Below are positions 34,624-43,560 of a stretch of 64,000 bases of DNA, one piece after another. The translations under genes were made by a program, and so were the position numbers. Under the pieces are notes generated by a model, which was not told where the DNA came from, made no database searches, and worked only from the letters and a program-made list of their open reading frames with translations. Origin of the DNA: JBJXGE01 sp046154185 (GTDB lineage: Bacteria > Planctomycetota > UBA8108 > UBA1146 > JAJFFE01). The DNA lies in contig JBJXGE010000003.1 in the NCBI GenBank assembly GCA_046154185.1, positions 1 through 64,000 of the forward strand, given 5' to 3'. Numbering within the stretch: position 1 is the first letter of the stretch; each line of letters opens with the position of its first letter.

Positions 34624-35204
34624 CTCAGCATCTTTCTGCTTTGAGGCCGGCGCGCTCGAGCGGGCTGACACTACCACGAAACTGCGCGAGCGCGAGCCAC
34701 CAGCGTCACGTCCTCGCAAAGCGAACCCCGGCCGACACCGAATCTTGACGGTCCTGTTTTGCGAAGTAGAAGAAGCTCGTCGCTTTCGATCGGAATTCTC
34801 CTCGGCAGCGGCGGCACGGCCTCCGGCCGGCTCGCCGATTCCGCAGGCAGGTAGCTAGGAATGTCGCTAGGAATGTAGCTCTCGGGCGGCCCCAGCCGAC
34901 CGACAGCCGCCAAACACTGATCGCTCAAACTCAGTACCTGTAGTGCCAGCGAAGCACGATGGGCTCCACTTCCTTTGCAAAACTGAACGCGGCCACCGCC
35001 ATGCACAAATTTCGTCCGGGGCTTGGCACGCCCGGGAACGGCGTCGAGTGCGACGGCGAGTGACGAGCGCGAGATCGGTGCGAGGTGCGGCGAAAGGATG
35101 TGCGTTGCGCGGGTCGAGCGCGCTCTCAGCTCGGCGCGCATTTCGCCAACGGAAAACGGGCTTGCGCCCGTTCCCGAATGGAAACTCTGGAAAGGACACA
35201 GCTC
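34624..35204. other. Intergenic region, no supported gene
   Basis: This 581-bp gap precedes a plus-strand secreted protein gene on one side and a minus-strand gene start on the other. A 156-codon minus-strand frame (34671-35141) is unlike any protein and has no ribosome binding site. A short direct repeat GCTAGGAATGT occurs twice near 34854-34876. Confidence 0.5.
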
Positions 35205-36188
35205 ATGCGCAGAATCGCGTTACTCCTGCTTTCTATTGCCGGCCTGATGACCGTTGGACTGTTCACGCGTGAGGCCGCTGCTCAGCTCGCGTACCCGAGT
35301 GGCGTCGAGGACTTCGAGTCACTCGTCGTCGGTGACAGTGTCGTCTCCATCGGTTGGATCGTCGTGAGCACGAGCCCGATGCCGAGCGACTTCGCTGTGA
35401 TCGGCGCAACTCCTGGTTTCGCTTCCGCCACAGCAGTGCGCGTCGTCGACGTCGATTCCGGCGATGTGCAGAATCGTTTCTACAGTCCCGGCCTCCAGGC
35501 GCCCGTCGAATCAAATTACTCGTGGAGTTGGTATGTGAACTTTGAAACGCCGCCGCCGGGTGGTACTGCGGTCAAACCGCGGCTGACGATCCAGCACTTT
35601 GGAGTTGGATTCGTGAATTCCTGGGGGGTCGAGTTCGCGGACGATGGCATGCGGTTGGTCGTCACCGGCAACGGCGGCCCGGCGGGTAGCGTGTTGCTGA
35701 ACGGGCCGCCGGTCCTCGGGACCTGGCATCTGGTTGAGTTGTCGGTGGACTTCGATGCGGACACCGTGACCGCCGCGATCGATGGCGGCGTGCCCGCTTC
35801 GCTACCGATTGCGCTCACAGGTGATCCGACGCTCTTCCGCTTCTGTTATCGCGGTGAAGGCGTCGGCAACGTTGCGACTTTTCTCGTCGACCGGGTTTCG
35901 GTGGTCATCGATGAGGCGCCGAATTTCGTGCGCGGCGACTGCAACAACGATGGCGGGAACGACATCGCGGATGCGGTGTTCGGTCTGAGCTTTCTGTTCA
36001 GCGCCGGTGCGGCCCCGGACTGCTCCGACGCGTGTGACGGAAACGATGACGGCTCGCTCGACGTCGGGGACATGATTTCGATTCTTAGCGCGCTCTTCGG
36101 TGGCGGCCCACCGCTTCCCGCACCGAACTCATGTGGCCCGGATCTAACTTCCGATTCTCTGACTTGCGATGCATTCAGTGGCTGTTAG
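35205..36188 (+). CDS. Secreted protein with C-terminal dockerin-like module
   Basis: The 327-residue product has a signal peptide (residues 1-26, ending EAAAQ) and AAAGGA 8 bases upstream of the ATG at 35205. Residues about 30-230 form a beta-rich domain (PSGVEDFESLVVGDSV, GFVNSWGVEFADDGMRLVV, GTWHLVELSVDFDADTVTAAIDG) that resembles a concanavalin-like jelly roll, possibly carbohydrate-binding. The C-terminal 85 residues hold calcium loops GDCNNDGGNDIAD and DGNDDGSLDVGD and the tail CGPDLTSDSLTC. The second loop is followed by DMISIL rather than the usual AI. Function unknown. Confidence 0.82.
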   Translation: MRRIALLLLSIAGLMTVGLFTREAAAQLAYPSGVEDFESLVVGDSVVSIGWIVVSTSPMPSDFAVIGATPGFASATAVRVVDVDSGDVQNRFYSPGLQAPVESNYSWSWYVNFETPPPGGTAVKPRLTIQHFGVGFVNSWGVEFADDGMRLVVTGNGGPAGSVLLNGPPVLGTWHLVELSVDFDADTVTAAIDGGVPASLPIALTGDPTLFRFCYRGEGVGNVATFLVDRVSVVIDEAPNFVRGDCNNDGGNDIADAVFGLSFLFSAGAAPDCSDACDGNDDGSLDVGDMISILSALFGGGPPLPAPNSCGPDLTSDSLTCDAFSGC

Positions 36189-36214
36189 CCCGTAGGACTC
36201 GCTCGGCAACTCGA

Positions 36215-36249
36215 AACCGGGGTGGGCCCACGAACTGCCCGCCCCGGTT
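36215..36249 (+). terminator. GC-rich hairpin after the secreted protein gene
   Basis: AACCGGGGTGGGC (36215-36227) pairs with GCCCGCCCCGGTT (36237-36249) with one wobble/mismatch and a 9-base loop, 27 bp after the stop. No T-run follows. Confidence 0.45.
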
Positions 36250-36296
36250 CGCATGCCAGGGACCTGTGGACGTCCGTGTGAGGGAGTCGGGAGCAA

Positions 36297-36336
36297 ATCG
36301 AGCCACCCGTTCCGTCCCGCAAGCGGGTGGCTCGAT
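36297..36336 (-). terminator. Hairpin after the 1420-residue secreted protein gene
   Basis: ATCGAGCCACCCG (36297-36309) and CGGGTGGCTCGAT (36324-36336) form a perfect 13-bp stem with a 14-base loop, 30 bp past the stop of the minus-strand gene. It may act in both directions between these convergent genes. Confidence 0.55.
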
Positions 36337-36365
36337 CGCAACCGTCAGAAGTCGTCGGCCGGTTG

Positions 36366-39300
36366 TTAGGGAACGATCGTCACCGTCCCGCAGTACTTGT
36401 CCGTGGGAATCGCAGTGCCGGATGTCCCCGTCACCACTGTCGCGACCGGACCGGCGCCGCCTCCGCCGATCGTGTCACAGAAGCACACGTCGGTTGTCGA
36501 TCCTGCAACTCCGAGAATCGAGTAGTGCGCACGCAGAATCCAGTAGCCGGCGCCGGGCGGAAGCGAGTCGACGCCGATGAAATCGACAACGACTCCCATC
36601 GTGACGCCGTCACCCGGAATGACATCGACCACCGTCAGGTCGGCTGGCATACCGCCCGAGAGTACGCCGGCCAGCGAAATCGCCTCCGCCGTCGTGATCT
36701 CGATCACCGCTGAATCGTGGCAGACGCCGAAAGACCAACCCCCTAACGCCGTGTCCGTGTCGAGCACGATGTCGATCGAGACCGCCGAACCCTGCGATCC
36801 CGTCGCGTCGGTCAGCAGCACCGCTGGTCCAGCGCCCATATTGATGATCCCGACGTCCGTGTAGCCACCGACGACTGGCGAAGAAACCTCGACCAATGCC
36901 TGCAGAGTCTCGCTCCCGCTCACAAGGCTACAGAGCAGCTCGAGTGTCGTACCTGTAAGCTCGACATCGACGATTTGGAATTGACCAGACGCCGCGGAAA
37001 CGGCGCTGAATGCGGTCCCGACTACACTGATGGAGGCGCCGGGAAGCGGCGCACCGCTCGAAAGCATCGTGAACCCGACGATCGTGGTGCGCGGAATCGC
37101 CGGAATGATGCGAACAACGATCGACGCCAACGCGCCGTTGTTGGTGCCGCTAATCAGCACGAAGCCGGGATTGAGGCCGGCTACCAAGCCGGTTGGCGAC
37201 ACCGTCGCGATGGCGGAATTGGAAATGCGATAGGTCGTGCACGGATCGCTCGAGAAATCCGCCAGACTGCCGTCCGCAAGTTCTCCCAAGAGTTCGAGCT
37301 GCGCCGTATCCCCGACTTCGATGATGCCGTAGGACGGAGTTCCCGGCAGCCGCGAAAACTTGAGCGACTCGGGGATGGGCGGCGGATCGGTCGAGACCGT
37401 CATCCCTTGGACATCGATGGTCTGGCCTTGCGCGATCCGGAATGGGCTGCTTGTCGCGTAGTAGCTAACACCGCCCACCGTCTTGGTCGCAATGGCCCGC
37501 ACGCAGTCGTCGCTGACGAAATCGGGCGGCGACCCGGGTCCGCTGGGACCAAATTGGTCGGGCGCGGAAACGTTGCGGACCTTGTACGTGCCATGTGTTC
37601 CGATCTGCGCGCTCTGGCCGTTGACGACAACTTGCCAGGTTTCGTCGAGCACGACGCGCGGCGGTGGCTGTGTCGCCCAAAGCTCGATGCCATCCGTGGT
37701 GCCGTCGTCGTCCGAGTCTTCGTCGAACGGCAGCGTGCCGAACAGCCGCTCCTGAATGTTGTTCAAGGAGTCGCCATCTTGATCGAGCATCGCGTCGGCC
37801 GAATCGGTGGGGTCGAGTCCAACCTCTATTTCCCAGTCGTCCGGCAGGATGTCTTCGTCGGCATCCGGGTACATCGGCGGCGGCGGTCCACCGCCCGAGC
37901 CGAGCGCGAGCCCGCCGCATTCTTCGCATCGACACGCTTCGTCTTGCGCCGACGAGAAAGCTCCAAAGCCGCCGACAGCGACGGCGGCGGCATAGATCGC
38001 CGCTTGAATCGAGCACACTTCGAAGGGCGGCAGGCCAGGTGTGAATTGGCCGGCGCAGATTCCCAAGAGATCCAACAAGAAAATCCCGTCGCAAGCAAAC
38101 TTGGCAGTGAGCGCGCCGCACGCGCAAGTGCCGTAACAAATATCGTGCGTGTCGCAGGCGGGCGTGAAGCACACCTGCCACACGAATACGTACGGGCACT
38201 CGGGCACCAGGCCTGCCGCCCATGGCGGATCGGCCGGACCGCAGCCGTTCGGCTCCGGCTCGTACTTGCAGCACTCGCCGGTCGCCGCATACGGCGGGCA
38301 ATTGCAACCCCAGCCCGCGATGGTGAGGCCGGCGCCCGGATCGCTATTGATGAAGGCGCCCTCGGCATCGACGGTGCCGGCGCTGACGATCTCGAATCGA
38401 TTGTTGATCGGGTTATAGCTCAAGAAATACGCGATCGAACCCGGTGCGAGTCCGGAGAAGTTCGGGTAGCGGATCGAGAGCGGCGGATCAAAGTGCGCAC
38501 CCGCTGGCTGCAGCGTCCAAGCAAACGGCGGCGCCGCGCCATCGGGAATCGGCATTGGGACGTTGTCGTGGTGCACAGCGTTGAGCGACAGCGGCACGCT
38601 ATTTCCGGAACCGGTCGCCACGATGGTTCCGTTCGGCAAAGTAATTTCTGTTTCTGCGGCGACCAAGACTTCCAATCCATCAATGCCGTTTACCGTGAGT
38701 ACGACATCTTGGCTGCCATCGAACTGTTGCACGTTCAGCGGATTTAGCCGCGGCAACAATATCGGCTGCGGGAGCGTGTTTTCGGCGTTCGGCACCAGCA
38801 CGACCAGATACCCGATCGAGGGGAACGTGCCGATCGCGACACTTTGGCTGCCGGCCGTGGTCGCGGTGGCGCCGTCGATGAAGAGCTGCCCGGAGCCCGC
38901 GCTCGGAACTTCGCTGAACTCGAATTGGCCGTCCGGACTGGTGGTCGTGAGTAACGTCGATGCTCCGACAGTCAAGCTGCAGGTCGCACCGCCAATCGGC
39001 TGCTGCGCGTTGTCGAGTACTGCGCCGTGAAAACTCGTCGGACGATCAAAGTCGCGAGCAATTCCGTAGATGGTGAAAGTCGCGACCTTCGACATATCGC
39101 CGCTGAGGCGCACATCGACGACGTTGACTCCCGGCTGTGCGCCGGCCACAAGAACCGCTTCCGCGTGGCCGCTCGACATGGTGAGAAACGGAAAACTTGA
39201 AAGTCCATTGATCGTGCCGCCGCCTTCGACGACTTGGTAGACGACCGCATAGTCGCTGACTCCGTTGACCCCATCTGACACCCATACGCGCAGCGGCAGC

Positions 39301-40628
39301 GGCACCGGTGCGCCGGCTTCGACAAACTGGTTATTACCATCGCCGATATTTATCTGCGTCGCGGTGAGTGCGACGCCGCTCGCGCAAAAAACCGCGGCGC
39401 CGAGCACATCGGCCGACGTCGCGATCACGCGATTGATGGCCTGGCCGGCGGTCGAACCGATACCCCAGCGCGCGCTGGCGAAGCCCGCCGCGTCGGTGAA
39501 AACGGTGAACGTTTGCGCGCCAGTGGCCGCACCATCCGCATTCAGCCAGCCGTTATTGCGGTCGATACGAAACTCGACCAGTTTGCCGACGAACGGCGAG
39601 CCATCGGACTCCAATAGCCGCACGGTGATCGGCGCCGGCAGCATCGACCGCACCGGTCCGGACTGCGCGTCGCCGGAGAACAGCGTGAGTGTGGGCACGC
39701 CGGGCGGCGGAATCACACGCGTGACGGTGCGCGACACGGTCACGGAGTTGCCAAGCGCATCGGCGCCAACGATCTGCAAAAGCGTCGGTGTGCCGAGCGC
39801 GAGTGGCACGCTCGCGGCGAGGAAACTTCCGGTCGTGCCGAGGCCTTCGTACACAGTCGCGACCACGCCGTTGACCGTGACTGTCATAGGCAGCACGCCG
39901 CTCAAGAGATCGCTGATGGTCCCCATAACCGCGATGGTTTCGGTGAGGACTTGCTCGTCAGCGAACGGGTATTGGACCGACACGACCGGTGGCTGAGTAT
40001 CCTGAATGATCATGATCTGCGCCGGTGCGCTCGCGAGTCCATTTGCATCGAGCGCCGTGACGTAGATGTTATTCACAGAGTTTTCAAGCAGCGGAATGCC
40101 CACGGCGTTGAAGCTCCCGCCGACAACCGGCGCCGTGATCACGCCAGCAGGCGAACTCGCGGCAACCGTCACAGCGCCGGCCGCTGCTCCGGAAACGGTG
40201 ATGGTGAATTCGTCGGTGAACTGAAACAGCGGATTGAGCGTCGGCGCCGGCGGCGGCACGGGATCATCGGGACACGCTGAACCAGGGCCCACGCAATCGA
40301 GCGCATCGGCCGTGAGATCGATCCCGCACGAACCGAAAGGCGGAGGTGGCTGCGGCCCCGCCGAGAAGAGATAGCTGAGCAAGTAAATGGCATCGGCGAT
40401 ATCGAGCGCGCCGCTGTCGTTGGAATCGAGCGCATCGCGGCAGGTGAGTGGTCCGGCGCTGAACAAGTAACTCAGACCATGGATGGCGTCCGCGACGTTC
40501 AAACTTCCGTCGAGATTGGCATCGCCTCGCTTGAAGGTCCAGTCCCCGCGCGCCGCAGTTGGCAGCGCCGCGCACAGTAGCACAGCAATCAAAAGAGCAG
40601 CGAAAAGCGCACGCGTCGAGTGTCGCAT
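36366..40628 (-). CDS. Giant secreted multidomain protein: N-terminal dockerin-like, PLA2-like and C-terminal cohesin-like domains
   Basis: The 1420-residue product has a signal peptide (residues 1-28) with GGAGGAGG before the ATG at 40628. Immediately after it lies a dockerin-like pair (GDANLDGSLNVAD, DSNDSGALDIAD; about 31-115), an unusual N-terminal place. Several Ig-like/cadherin-like beta-sandwiches follow (about 115-770). Around 785-900 is a Cys-rich domain with NGCGP, then ACDTHDICYGTC, the His-Asp motif of phospholipase A2. Next come thrombospondin type 3-like calcium repeats (DADEDILPDDWE, DQDGDSLNN, DSDDDGTTDG), a BIG2-like domain and a carboxypeptidase-regulatory-like domain. The last 155 residues (LGGWSFGVCHDSAVIEITTA to the end) resemble a cohesin domain. 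Lipase activity is unproven; the C-terminal resemblance to cohesin is by pattern only. Confidence 0.83.
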   Translation of the reverse strand: MRHSTRALFAALLIAVLLCAALPTAARGDWTFKRGDANLDGSLNVADAIHGLSYLFSAGPLTCRDALDSNDSGALDIADAIYLLSYLFSAGPQPPPPFGSCGIDLTADALDCVGPGSACPDDPVPPPAPTLNPLFQFTDEFTITVSGAAAGAVTVAASSPAGVITAPVVGGSFNAVGIPLLENSVNNIYVTALDANGLASAPAQIMIIQDTQPPVVSVQYPFADEQVLTETIAVMGTISDLLSGVLPMTVTVNGVVATVYEGLGTTGSFLAASVPLALGTPTLLQIVGADALGNSVTVSRTVTRVIPPPGVPTLTLFSGDAQSGPVRSMLPAPITVRLLESDGSPFVGKLVEFRIDRNNGWLNADGAATGAQTFTVFTDAAGFASARWGIGSTAGQAINRVIATSADVLGAAVFCASGVALTATQINIGDGNNQFVEAGAPVPLPLRVWVSDGVNGVSDYAVVYQVVEGGGTINGLSSFPFLTMSSGHAEAVLVAGAQPGVNVVDVRLSGDMSKVATFTIYGIARDFDRPTSFHGAVLDNAQQPIGGATCSLTVGASTLLTTTSPDGQFEFSEVPSAGSGQLFIDGATATTAGSQSVAIGTFPSIGYLVVLVPNAENTLPQPILLPRLNPLNVQQFDGSQDVVLTVNGIDGLEVLVAAETEITLPNGTIVATGSGNSVPLSLNAVHHDNVPMPIPDGAAPPFAWTLQPAGAHFDPPLSIRYPNFSGLAPGSIAYFLSYNPINNRFEIVSAGTVDAEGAFINSDPGAGLTIAGWGCNCPPYAATGECCKYEPEPNGCGPADPPWAAGLVPECPYVFVWQVCFTPACDTHDICYGTCACGALTAKFACDGIFLLDLLGICAGQFTPGLPPFEVCSIQAAIYAAAVAVGGFGAFSSAQDEACRCEECGGLALGSGGGPPPPMYPDADEDILPDDWEIEVGLDPTDSADAMLDQDGDSLNNIQERLFGTLPFDEDSDDDGTTDGIELWATQPPPRVVLDETWQVVVNGQSAQIGTHGTYKVRNVSAPDQFGPSGPGSPPDFVSDDCVRAIATKTVGGVSYYATSSPFRIAQGQTIDVQGMTVSTDPPPIPESLKFSRLPGTPSYGIIEVGDTAQLELLGELADGSLADFSSDPCTTYRISNSAIATVSPTGLVAGLNPGFVLISGTNNGALASIVVRIIPAIPRTTIVGFTMLSSGAPLPGASISVVGTAFSAVSAASGQFQIVDVELTGTTLELLCSLVSGSETLQALVEVSSPVVGGYTDVGIINMGAGPAVLLTDATGSQGSAVSIDIVLDTDTALGGWSFGVCHDSAVIEITTAEAISLAGVLSGGMPADLTVVDVIPGDGVTMGVVVDFIGVDSLPPGAGYWILRAHYSILGVAGSTTDVCFCDTIGGGGAGPVATVVTGTSGTAIPTDKYCGTVTIVP

Positions 40629-40963
40629 CACAGGCCTCCTCCTTTTCGCAAAATCCATCGTCGCCCAATACACGCCATGCAGGCCTGCGAATCGTAGTCA
40701 GCGCAGCAAAAACCTACAAGTCAGCGGTCAAAAGCCCGCGGCAACTGAGCCCCAATTAGCTCGGTCAATCCACGCAAGATCTTGCTGCCACTGGCCGCCA
40801 AGACGGCGTATTGCTGCCGCGCCGTCCGCCGTCGCACGCGAGGCGCCGCGGGCGGCGCGAGTTAAGGAGTCAGTGTCTTCGGCGTGATCCCGACCCAGGG
40901 CCGCCGTCATCGGCTGCCCTGGGTCGTTGCGAAAGACGAGTATTGCTCGAGAGCGTCAAGCTC
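40629..40963. other. Intergenic region between two secreted-protein genes
   Basis: This 335-bp gap lies between two minus-strand genes and presumably holds the promoter of the 1420-residue protein. It contains the hairpin at 40891-40926; no gene is supported. Confidence 0.5.
40891..40926 (-). terminator. Hairpin after the propeller-like secreted protein gene
   Basis: CGACCCAGGGC (40891-40901) and GCCCTGGGTCG (40916-40926) form a perfect 11-bp stem with a 14-base loop, 37 bp beyond the stop of the minus-strand gene. The CCCAGGG/CCCTGGG core resembles the inner dyad of the palindromic elements at 7.4 and 28.4 kb. Confidence 0.5.
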
Positions 40964-42829
40964 TCACTGCATGCATCCCGGCGTACTCACGCCGGGGTCG
41001 AGGCCGGGATTCGGGAAGGGTGGGGGCGGCGGCGCCATGGATTGAAACAGGTACGCGAGCAAATAAGTCGCGTCGGAGAGGTCGATCGCGTCGTCGTCGT
41101 TGGCGTCGATTGCGTCGAAGCACATCGACGGCGTGCCCGTGTAGAGGACGCGCAGTTGCTCGATGGCGTCCGAGATGTCTATCACGCCATTGCGATTCGC
41201 GTCGCCGCGCACGAACGGAGCCAAGTATCGGTAGGCGGCGAACGCGGTCGCAGCGGCGCTCGCTTGCGACACCGTCACGTCGACGGCGCCGACGACATGC
41301 GCAGGTGCGGTCGCTGTGATCGACGACGCGGTCTGCATCGTCACCACCGCGGACGCACCCCCAAAGACGACGGCGAGTGGCTGCGCGGCATCCCAACCGC
41401 CGCCGACAATTGTCACGCTGTTGCCGCCTGCTACGGCGCCGAAACCGGGAGCGACGCTCTCGATGGCAAGAACCGGCACGGTGCTCAAGTAGGTGTACGC
41501 GGCAACCAAGGTACTGGCGCCGCTCGGCGCCTCGACGAGGACGTCGACGACGCTCGCGGTCGCCGCGGTCGGCGCAATCGCCGCAATATGCGAGTTGTCG
41601 ACGATGCTAAAACTCGCCGCGTTCAATCCAAAGCGAACGGTGGAGGCCGCGCCGAGATCGCTTCCGAAGATGTCGACAACGTTGCCGCCCGCGACGGGTC
41701 CGCTGGTCGGCGCCACCGAAGTGATGACGGGCGGCTGCGTCATTGGCCCGCCGGCGACGAACGCGATCGCCGACGGCGTCGACAACAACGCGCCCGCGTC
41801 GTCGAAGTACGGCCGTAGCTCGCCGAGGTCGAGCGCGTCGCCATCCGCGTTCAAGTCTTCCGCGATGTAGAGTCGATCGAGTGTGCCATCCGCGAGCAGC
41901 AGACGGCCCGGCGCTATGAGCACCGCATCGTTCGGATCGTGAACAATGGAACCGGCGGCGGCGCCGTCGAGAAACACTCTCGCCTCGCCAGGGTCGAGCG
42001 CATCTCCATCGCCGTTAGAGTTCAGCAAGTACAACACGGTGCCCGTGTCCTCGTCGATGACATAGACACCGCCCGCGGCATCGACCTGGAGCGCGTCGAT
42101 GTCCGTCACCGGCACGCCGCCGGCGATCGAGTAGAAGATCGTGGCCTCGAGCGCATCCATCGCATCGCCGTCGCCGTTCAAGTCGGCGAGTCGAAACACA
42201 ATGCCGAACGTGCTGTCGCCGACGTAGACGAATCCCGTCGTGCTATCGATCGCGATGGACTCCGGATCCGTGATCGGCTCGGCGGGCGAAAGCGCCGCTG
42301 AGTCGTAGAAGACGCTGAACTCGCCATCGTCGTTCGCATCGCCATCGGCGTTGTTGTCGCGCATGCGCAAAATGGCGCGCACGGTTGTGCTGTCGTCACA
42401 GACGTAGAGCGCGCCATCGCTGCCGAACGCCATGCCGCCCGGCGTGCCGAGGTCGAGACCGAGCGAACTGTCATCGAAGAACACGGTAATCTCGCCCGCG
42501 TCGTTCGCATCGCCGTCCGCGTTGAGATCCTCGAGCGCGAACACCGCGTCGAGCGTGCCGCCATCCAGCAGCAAGAGACGATTGCCGTTGTGGAGCAAGT
42601 GATTGGCGCTCGACAAGTCGGGACCGCTCGAAGTGTCATCGTAGTAAACCGACACTTCCGTCAAGGGTTCGATGCTGCCATCGCCATTCAAGTCGACGAG
42701 ACGATAGACCACATCGTCCGTCGAGTCGGCGACGAACGTCACATCCTGCGCGCGCGTTGGGCCCACGGCCGCGAGCAGGAAACTGAGCACGACGAGCGTG
42801 AGCGCTCTTTGAGAGCTGGCAAGAAACAT
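40964..42829 (-). CDS. Secreted beta-propeller-like protein with calcium loops, IPT/TIG domains and dockerin-like module
   Basis: The 621-residue product has a signal peptide (residues 1-27, ending TRAQ). Residues about 28-350 form six repeats of about 50 residues, each with a calcium-loop-like DLNxDGDAxDxGE followed by xVFxDD and an intervening LLxxDG strand pair, consistent with a propeller. Two IPT/TIG beta-sandwiches follow (PVITSVAPTSGPVAGGNVVDIFG and AIESVAPGFGAVAGGNSVTIVGG). The C-terminal 85 residues carry GDANRNGVIDISD and DANDDDAIDLSD loops and a short, degenerate tail ending GCMQ rather than the usual CGxDPT. No catalytic residues are evident. The ATG at 42829 was chosen because it gives the signal peptide. 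Confidence 0.82.
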   Translation of the reverse strand: MFLASSQRALTLVVLSFLLAAVGPTRAQDVTFVADSTDDVVYRLVDLNGDGSIEPLTEVSVYYDDTSSGPDLSSANHLLHNGNRLLLLDGGTLDAVFALEDLNADGDANDAGEITVFFDDSSLGLDLGTPGGMAFGSDGALYVCDDSTTVRAILRMRDNNADGDANDDGEFSVFYDSAALSPAEPITDPESIAIDSTTGFVYVGDSTFGIVFRLADLNGDGDAMDALEATIFYSIAGGVPVTDIDALQVDAAGGVYVIDEDTGTVLYLLNSNGDGDALDPGEARVFLDGAAAGSIVHDPNDAVLIAPGRLLLADGTLDRLYIAEDLNADGDALDLGELRPYFDDAGALLSTPSAIAFVAGGPMTQPPVITSVAPTSGPVAGGNVVDIFGSDLGAASTVRFGLNAASFSIVDNSHIAAIAPTAATASVVDVLVEAPSGASTLVAAYTYLSTVPVLAIESVAPGFGAVAGGNSVTIVGGGWDAAQPLAVVFGGASAVVTMQTASSITATAPAHVVGAVDVTVSQASAAATAFAAYRYLAPFVRGDANRNGVIDISDAIEQLRVLYTGTPSMCFDAIDANDDDAIDLSDATYLLAYLFQSMAPPPPPFPNPGLDPGVSTPGCMQ

Positions 42830-43125
42830 GGAGCGAGCTGCCTTCCGGTAGATCGTTGGTGAGTGCGGGGGGTAGCCGCAGCGGGGTGCGCATGCCGAGG
42901 GGAGCAATTTGAGCGCCAGCTGGCCCACGCGATGCGCGCCGCGCAAGTGTCGATGACGAAGCAACTAGCCGGACGCCGCCGCTACGCTGTGGCGACCGCA
43001 TCCGATCGCCCGGGCGTGGAACGACCGGAGCCGGGCGTTCATATGAATAGGGCGGGCCCACGAAGCGTTAGGAGTACGAATTCGTCGATCTTGAGCCCGA
43101 GTCGAAGCGGTGAGGAGGAATGACA

Positions 43126-43542
43126 ATGAAGCTGCGCTCGACCTCCGTTGCGCTGGTGTTGACCGGCGCGTTGATCCTGGCTGCCACCGGCTGTCACCAT
43201 CGGAGTCACCGACATCATCATCACAACCCGGCGCCGGTCGTGAATCCCGGCACTGTGTTCACCTGGGATGCGACGGTGCTCGGCTACTCAAACGACGAAT
43301 CGTACTTTTGGAAGACGCCGTTCGACGACGCCATCGTCGAGTTCGAAGCGTTTGATTTCGAGGGCGCGTTCACGATCGAGATCTACGATCATTTAGACGA
43401 ACTCGTGTACTTCGAGACCTTCTACGGTGACGGCGGCGACTATTTCAGTAGCGCGATCACCGATCTCGGCGTCGATGGAGATTGGCTGATTTATCTGACG
43501 AGCGACAACGTCGACGGCGAACTGCACGTGTGGATCGAATAG
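43126..43542 (+). CDS. His-rich lipoprotein
   Basis: The 138-residue product has a signal peptide with a lipobox (AATGC, Cys 23) directly followed by a histidine cluster, HHRSHRHHHH, likely to bind transition metals. The rest is acidic and aromatic (FDDAIVEFEAFDFEGAFTIEIYDHLDELVYFETFYG), probably a beta-sandwich. AGGAGG lies 7 bases before the ATG at 43126; the ATG at 43120 overlaps the ribosome binding site region, so it is less likely. No family is recognised. Confidence 0.7.
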   Translation: MKLRSTSVALVLTGALILAATGCHHRSHRHHHHNPAPVVNPGTVFTWDATVLGYSNDESYFWKTPFDDAIVEFEAFDFEGAFTIEIYDHLDELVYFETFYGDGGDYFSSAITDLGVDGDWLIYLTSDNVDGELHVWIE

Positions 43543-43560
43543 CAGCCCGCGGCGTGCAGC

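Noticed and set aside
34671..35141. A 156-codon minus-strand frame
   Set aside because: Not protein-like and no start signals; treated as intergenic.
36975..38747. A 590-codon plus-strand frame antisense to the 1420-residue protein
   Set aside because: Arg/Gly/Ala/Asp-rich shadow sequence with no recognisable domain.
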